In this document: positions 59,515-64,000 of the stretch, one piece after another
Position numbering within the stretch: the first letter of the stretch is position 1
How the letters are laid out: each line of letters starts with the position of its first letter
DNA from: CAWFZT01 sp963820415
Lineage (GTDB): Bacteria > Chloroflexota > Anaerolineae > Anaerolineales > Anaerolineaceae
Reading direction: 5' to 3'
DNA: 64,000 nucleotides
NCBI GenBank assembly: GCA_963820415.1
Contig: CAWFZT010000008.1
Location: 248,001-312,000, forward strand
Translations under genes and position numbers: made by a program
The notes under the pieces: generated by a model
What the model was told of the DNA's origin: nothing
The model's database searches: none
Seen by the model: the letters and a program-made list of their open reading frames with translations, nothing else

Positions 59515-61326
59515 TTAGCGTTGCATCGCCAGGCCTAAAGAGCGCGAGAGGACATCCCGCATGCCCTGAACCGTATTGCGCATGTCGGTCAATTCCTGCA
59601 TCGTCTGGGCAACCACCGGATTGGCGGCGCCTGCACCACCATAGGCGCTCCCGGGACGTGACTCCGAGGTGACAAAAATGATGTGATTCGGCGAGGCCTT
59701 GTTTACCAGGCCGCCTGCTCGACCCGGGCCTGAGAGTTGAAAGGTCAGATACGGTCTGTAATAGATTGTTTGGCCCTGGCGCTCTGTAGAACCTGGCGGG
59801 AGTGTTCCTTCGACCCTTCCGCGTGCTTCCGAGGCCTGGCTACCTGCCAGCTGCTCGGTCCCGCCCAGTTGCTTGGTCATATCAATTTGAACCACGAGCG
59901 TATCCACATCGGCCAATAGACCGGTGATCACAGAATAGTTTTTCCCCTGCCCACCCTGGTCAGCAGATGTTCCCAGGTTGGTCAACGCCGTACGAAGGGT
60001 ATCCCACGCCTGCATATATTCTGTCATTCTATTCCCAAGCGCCTGTAACGCGCCGAATAGGGCAGTCTGATTTTTGCGCAAATCTTCAAAATTGGCATTA
60101 ATGGCATTTTCGCGTGCTGCGGCGTTTGCCGCTTTAGCCTGAGCTTCGATAGCGTTAACTTCATCAGAGTAATAGGTTTCACTGATGACCTTAGCGATCG
60201 AATCCGGGGTGATATTCCCCAACGCTTTTTGGCCAAGGCTGGTCACCGCCGCGCCATAAGCCTCGGTTGAAGCGGCAGTTGCCGCGGCGCCGATCGCAGG
60301 AGTCAATCCCGTGGCGCCGCCGATTGCCGCCAGTACGGTCAATGCAGTCGATAGACCGCTTTGCAGCGACGAGACCTTGGCTTTGATGGCGCGCTGCTTG
60401 GCGGCGAGCTCCGGGTTCTCCTCGCGCGGGGTGATACCCGAATTGAGGTTGCTTAATGCGCTGCTATAGGTATGGACAGACTTACTCGCCGCAGTCTGTG
60501 CTTCACCGACCTTGTTTCCTTTATCCATCAAAGCGTCGTGAGCCAGCTGTACCTGGTTGCGGTTCGCCACCGCGTCACCCCTTAATCCTCCGGCTGACTG
60601 TTGAGCGCTCGTGGCGCCGGTAGCGGCTCCAACCACCTGTTCGGCCCGGTACGAGGCAGTCTGGCCGCGATCCACAACCCCCTCGGTTTCAAGGTGAACC
60701 ATCTGCCCGGAAACCCGTCCAACATCTGCACGTACCTGGACGAGTTGTTGCTGGAAGGTCGAGAGTGTCCGGCCTTGTTCCCCCACGGTGACGAGATAAT
60801 CGGATAGCACGGCGGCAGCATGTTCGTTGGCGCTGATTTCTGCCCCCGAGATGGTACCTGTGGACCCCCCTTCCTGCATACGCGGGCGCAACCCTTCAAT
60901 TCCTGCCATTAAAGACCGGGCGGAGTTTGCGTCCGATACGTTGTTGATCTGCATGGCCGGAGGTGGCTCCGCCTGCATTCGGGAGCGTTCATTTTGTTCA
61001 CCCGCATTGGCCATCTCGTTCAGGTCCTCAGCCACATCACGTTGAACGGCAGTGGTCTGCAATGAATGACTAACCTGGCGAGGTGCAAACGGCTTGTCTT
61101 GAAAAGCCGTCTCGTTGCTTTTGGAAAACCTTTTTGTAACTGCTCTATTTCCGACAGTCCTTTGAAGGTCTAAGAGCATACCCTGACTCGGGTGCCTGGG
61201 ATTCATTCTCGGAGATTGAAGTGTGGATTGGGGTAATACCTCTTCAGGTTGTTCGGTTATTTCAGGGCCAGTGGGTTGCTTATTCGCATCGGTCTTGTTC
61301 TCATGCGCCTGCTCTGCTGAAGCCAT
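59515..61326 (-). CDS. Protein with eCIS-type LQR..GNRAV tag and helical body
   Basis: 603 residues. Residues 54-66 read LQRTVGNRAVTKR, the N-terminal tag found in proteins exported or carried by extracellular contractile injection systems, usually next to DUF4157 metallopeptidase-like domains. DUF4157 is absent. The rest is helix-rich: LSTFQQQLVQVRADVGRVSG, coiled-coil regions, a hydrophobic Gly/Ala run around 340-370 (TVLAAIGGATGLTPAIGAAA) and a C-terminal beta-like region with IYYRPYLTFQLSGPGRAGGL and ASPNHIIFV. A pore-forming or cargo role is inference. ATG 61326 follows AAAGGAG. No sheath or tube genes are in the window. Confidence 0.72.
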   Translation of the reverse strand: MASAEQAHENKTDANKQPTGPEITEQPEEVLPQSTLQSPRMNPRHPSQGMLLDLQRTVGNRAVTKRFSKSNETAFQDKPFAPRQVSHSLQTTAVQRDVAEDLNEMANAGEQNERSRMQAEPPPAMQINNVSDANSARSLMAGIEGLRPRMQEGGSTGTISGAEISANEHAAAVLSDYLVTVGEQGRTLSTFQQQLVQVRADVGRVSGQMVHLETEGVVDRGQTASYRAEQVVGAATGATSAQQSAGGLRGDAVANRNQVQLAHDALMDKGNKVGEAQTAASKSVHTYSSALSNLNSGITPREENPELAAKQRAIKAKVSSLQSGLSTALTVLAAIGGATGLTPAIGAAATAASTEAYGAAVTSLGQKALGNITPDSIAKVISETYYSDEVNAIEAQAKAANAAARENAINANFEDLRKNQTALFGALQALGNRMTEYMQAWDTLRTALTNLGTSADQGGQGKNYSVITGLLADVDTLVVQIDMTKQLGGTEQLAGSQASEARGRVEGTLPPGSTERQGQTIYYRPYLTFQLSGPGRAGGLVNKASPNHIIFVTSESRPGSAYGGAGAANPVVAQTMQELTDMRNTVQGMRDVLSRSLGLAMQR

Positions 61327-61624
61327 GGTTTTCTCCTTTCCTCATTCGATAGGATAGCGACCTTTTCCTGTCCTCTATGTCTACTCACTAACCAGGTTTT
61401 ATTATGAAAGAAACTTGAGATCTCTTTATGATTATAACAAATATCGATAAAGTAGGATGAGAGGCTCTTGGGGATTTGCCGCCAATCTTAGAAGTGACAA
61501 GAATCCTACAATAATTAAGGATGAATCTGCAAATTTTATTGTATAGTTAATCGTAGTTAGCTCAAGATTGGACTGGGATTTCCAAATAGCGGCTAACCCA
61601 ATACTATTTCCGATGGGAGGGATT
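61327..61624. other. AT-rich intergenic region
   Basis: 298 bases between divergent genes, AT-rich in the middle (61425-61560). No convincing ORF on either strand apart from a 112-codon minus frame overlapping the Yip1 gene, which I do not accept. Confidence 0.35.
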
Positions 61625-62327
61625 ATGGATATCAGCAGCAATACCTCTTCACCCCGGCCTCTTGGCGAGATCTTCGGCCTGTGGCTGAAGGTCTTCCAGA
61701 TGGACGAGGCATTCTTCGCCGCCGAGGCGCCCAGGGCCAGCACCAATAATACCCTGGTGGCGTTGCTCATCTATGCCGTCGTGGCGATGATTGTTGGGTT
61801 TATCCAACGGCAGTTTGGGTTAAGGCAGCTTTTAAATCAAAGGTTATTTGGGAATACTCCAAATGTGAATATCCCCGTCTGCCTGCCAATAATACTGATA
61901 GTAGTGGTGCCGTTGGGCTATTACATCGGCATCGGCCTGATGCACCTCGGGGCGATGATCTTCGGGGGCAGGGGCAGTTTCACATCCCTGGCTTACCTGG
62001 TGTCACTCTTTTATATCCCGCTGGGTATAGTCAGCGCCTTGCTGGGACTGGTACCCTGTGTCGGCGGGCTGATCAGCGCAGCGGCGGGTATTTTCCAGAT
62101 TATCCTCTCGGTGCGCGCCCTCAAGGTCAACTACCAGCTCAGCACCGGCCGGGCGGTGGGGGCTTACTTTGTCCCGGCCGCGGTCATTTTGATTATCATC
62201 GTCCCAATTTGTGTGATCGCAGTGCTGGCTCGTGATGGGACCTGCTGTCGGCGGTATTTTCTCGAACGTGATGCAAGAATTTGGCGACCCCTGCGCCCTA
62301 AGAGCAGTCGTCAGGATTGAAAACTGA
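61625..62327 (+). CDS. Yip1-domain membrane protein (frameshift near end)
   Basis: About 233 residues with five or six helices, starting MDISSNTSSPRPLGEIFGLW; LVALLIYAVVAMIVGFIQRQ, LIYIPLGIVSALLGLV-like segment FYIPLGIVSALLGLVPCVGG and VGAYFVPAAVILIIIVPICV follow. The frame then reads LARDGTCCRRYFLERDAR, but after removing the G at 62232 it becomes LALMGPAVGGIFSNVMQEFG, the usual end of such proteins, with a stop at 62327. GGGAGG precedes the ATG. The family is membrane-trafficking-like in name but of unknown role in bacteria. Confidence 0.75.
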
Positions 62328-62346
62328 AGACTTGAATGGAGTCCGC

Positions 62347-63517
62347 ATGGACCAACCTGCCCATTTTTGCGAGAACTGCGGTAGCCCTCTTGGGCAGGGA
62401 GCCAGTTTTTGTGAGGCATGTGGGGCGCCGGTGACCGGCGCAGTGAAAATTCCGCGCCCGCCGCCAACACCGGGCCATTCGCCGGCGCATATTCCTCCGG
62501 CAACCCCGCCGCCCTTTTACCAGCCGGCAGCTCCGCCGCTTCCAACATCCCCTCCGGCCTATTATCAACCGGCGCAGCCGTCGCCGCCAGCGGCTTATTA
62601 CCAGCCGCCCGCACCCCCGCTCGGTTATTTCCCGCCGGCGCAGTCGCCCGCTCCCCGGCCGCGGCGTAGAACGCCCGTCTGGTTGATCGTGGGTGGGGTG
62701 GTCGTGGGCGCTGCTGGTGTGCTGCGGGCTGGCCGTTCTGCTTGGCTCGCTGGTCAGCGGGGCGAGCCTTTTGCGCCAGTTGCCGGGCCTCAACCAGAAC
62801 CTGCCGTCTGGGACCGTGGTAGAAGAGACGCCGATCCCCCAGGCTACACAAATCCCCAATATCCTAGCTGAATCCACCTCGACCAGCCAGCCGGCGCCCA
62901 ACGAACCCCAGGCCACCCCGGCGCTGCCTGCCCCGCAGGGCCAGCGCATGGAATTCACCGACGATTTATCGACCAACGACAACCTATGGCCCGTGGATGC
63001 GAAAGATGCGCCTCCCCGCAAGGGCTATTACCCCAGCGTCTACTTCATAGACACCACCAAGCAACAAGGCGAGTACCTGGCGCGCATTCCGAAGATTGAT
63101 AACGACCAGTACAAGGTCAGGGATTTCGAGATCGAGTTCTACGGGCTGCAGCAAAATGGGGACGGTTATCTGGGGTTGGATTTCCACTACGTCGATGACC
63201 AGAACTATTACCAGGTCGCCATCAAGGATGGGAAGTTCCTGATCCGTAAAAAGATCAATGGGCAGTTTATCAACCTGACCCACGGGCCGTGGGTGGACAG
63301 CAACAGTATCGATGTAGACGGGCCGAACCAGATAAAGGTGATCTGCCACAGCGATGTGATTCGCCTGGAGGTGCATGGCGATCTGATGGCGCAGCTAAAA
63401 GACGACAGCCTGCCTCAAGGCGACGTGTTGCTGACCTCCGGGGTGCTACCGGAAGCGCCGGACGGCGCCACCGCCGAGGCGCGCTTTGCCGGTTTCGATG
63501 TGGTGTGGTGGAAGTGA
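62347..63517 (+). CDS. Zinc-ribbon, Pro-rich, single-TM protein (frameshifted)
   Basis: One protein of about 389 residues in two frames. Frame 1 (62347-62871) has a zinc ribbon CENCGSPLGQGASFCEACG, a Pro/Tyr-rich repeat tract (YYQPAQPSPPAAYYQPPAPP) and RRRTPVWLIVGGVVVGA. The membrane helix continues in frame 2 as LLVCCGLAVLLGSLVSGASL from 62711; an extra G at 62704-62710 causes the shift. Frame 2 then has an extracellular domain with YLARIPKIDNDQYKVRDFEI, GDGYLGLDFHYVDDQNYYQV and RLEVHGDLMAQLKDDSLPQG, a laminin-G/concanavalin-like pattern. Probably a surface-exposed binding protein. Confidence 0.72.
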
Positions 63518-63521
63518 TTGC

Positions 63522-64000
63522 CTAATTCTTTTCAGCCACGAACATACCCAAATCCTTGGTGATGTAGATCACACCCCCGCATTCGTCCATTTCATTCTCG
63601 ACGAACTTCTTGAAATCCTCACACCAGGTCTCCGGCATGCTCTTTATGCCGGAAAGAACGTAATCAACCAGCGGCCCGGCTTCCCGCACCATCAGGGCGT
63701 CTTCATAGCGGCGCAGGCTGATGTTGGCAAACCATGGCGAAAGCTGCGCCATACCGTTTTCGAGCGTGAACGGGTTGGCCGCGCTGCCCCAGTTGACCAA
63801 CCCGGCGTCAAAGTGGCTGGCAATGTCAACCATTTCCCACAGGTGCTTTCGCCCGGTGGTGGTGGCGTACAGGTGCCCTTCGCATTTCAGCACCCGGCGG
63901 ATCTCGGCGAACAAGGCCGGCCGGTCAGGCACATAAAACAGCATATGGTTGGCGATGACCGCGTCGAACTGTTCGGCTTCGAACGGCAAAGGGGGCATGC
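63522..64000 (-). CDS. SAM-dependent methyltransferase, 5' end outside window
   Basis: C-terminal 158 residues visible. LPFEAEQFDAVIANHMLFYV, PDRPALFAEIRRVLKCEGHL and YATTTGRKHLWEMVDIASHF are the middle and post-motif segments of a methyltransferase type-11/25 (ubiE-like) protein; the SAM motif I lies beyond base 64000. The tail (WCEDFKKFVENEMDECGGVI) is complete. The first in-frame Met near 63998 is not necessarily the start. Confidence 0.8.
   Translation of the reverse strand, partial: MPPLPFEAEQFDAVIANHMLFYVPDRPALFAEIRRVLKCEGHLYATTTGRKHLWEMVDIASHFDAGLVNWGSAANPFTLENGMAQLSPWFANISLRRYEDALMVREAGPLVDYVLSGIKSMPETWCEDFKKFVENEMDECGGVIYITKDLGMFVAEKN

Overview
The window looks like a chromosomal stretch from a Chloroflexota (probably Anaerolineae-like) bacterium. 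This is inferred from the mix of gene families and not from any marker gene: a bacterial System I cytochrome c maturation cluster, large STAND/NB-ARC transcription regulators with SARP or XRE heads, many lipoproteins with Pro/Ala/Thr-rich linkers, double zinc-ribbon proteins, GH1 and GH36 glycosidases, and -10 boxes placed 6-7 nt before start codons. I found no rRNA or tRNA gene. Most of the window is GC-rich; a few genes are clearly AT-rich (18978-19754, 52769-55189) and look imported.

0-7.4 kb, reverse strand: a ccm operon in the order ccmE, ccmF, ccmH, ccmG, zinc-ribbon membrane protein, dihaem cytochrome c lipoprotein, ccmA, ccmB. It carries a Cys-type CcmE (CxxxY), a probable non-AUG start on ccmA, a 306-bp MITE-like element at the ccmH start, and a second in-frame repeat insertion at the start of the cytochrome gene. 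7.6-11.3 kb: a queuosine-precursor-type transporter, GH1 glycosidase, deazaflavin-type oxidoreductase and a Tat-exported DUF362 protein. 11.3-15 kb: an XRE-STAND regulator divergent from a secreted protein with three 38-residue repeats. 15-22 kb: small domain proteins, a lipoprotein, a GH36 alpha-galactosidase, a uracil-DNA-glycosylase-like protein and a CDF-type protein. 22.2-25.7 kb: a complete three-gene biotin-dependent acyl-CoA carboxylase. 25.8-31.1 kb: DUF4386 protein, GPH sugar symporter, degenerate FHA/zinc-ribbon protein, orphan solute-binding lipoprotein, amidohydrolase. 31.4-43.5 kb: an accessory stretch between two amidohydrolase copies (about 90% identical), with a SUMF1-type lipoprotein, a methyltransferase, a second secreted repeat protein followed by a SARP-STAND regulator, an uncharacterised exported pair, a GIY-YIG protein and an MFS transporter. 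43.6-52.2 kb: VOC protein, APH-type kinase, LuxR/replication-like pair, pseudokinase, PadR/HAAS pair, HAD phosphatase, two short repeat paralogs and a D-2-hydroxyacid dehydrogenase. 52.8-64 kb: AT-rich GGDEF-EAL protein, methyltransferases, a TIM-barrel isomerase-like protein, a wHTH-nuclease, a HAD hydrolase, a protein with an eCIS-type LQR..GNRAV tag, a Yip1-like protein, a zinc-ribbon protein and a truncated methyltransferase.

The most novel feature is that two secreted repeat proteins sharing the core G-x-G-Y-x-L-(x)n-G-x-x-I-x-x-P each sit beside a STAND regulator, with TGGCA/TGCCA inverted repeats in both intergenic regions; this suggests a duplicated sensor/regulator module not known to me. 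Second is the eCIS-tagged protein. At least six genes between 35 and 63 kb appear split by a single extra base, so frame-dependent statements there depend on assembly quality.
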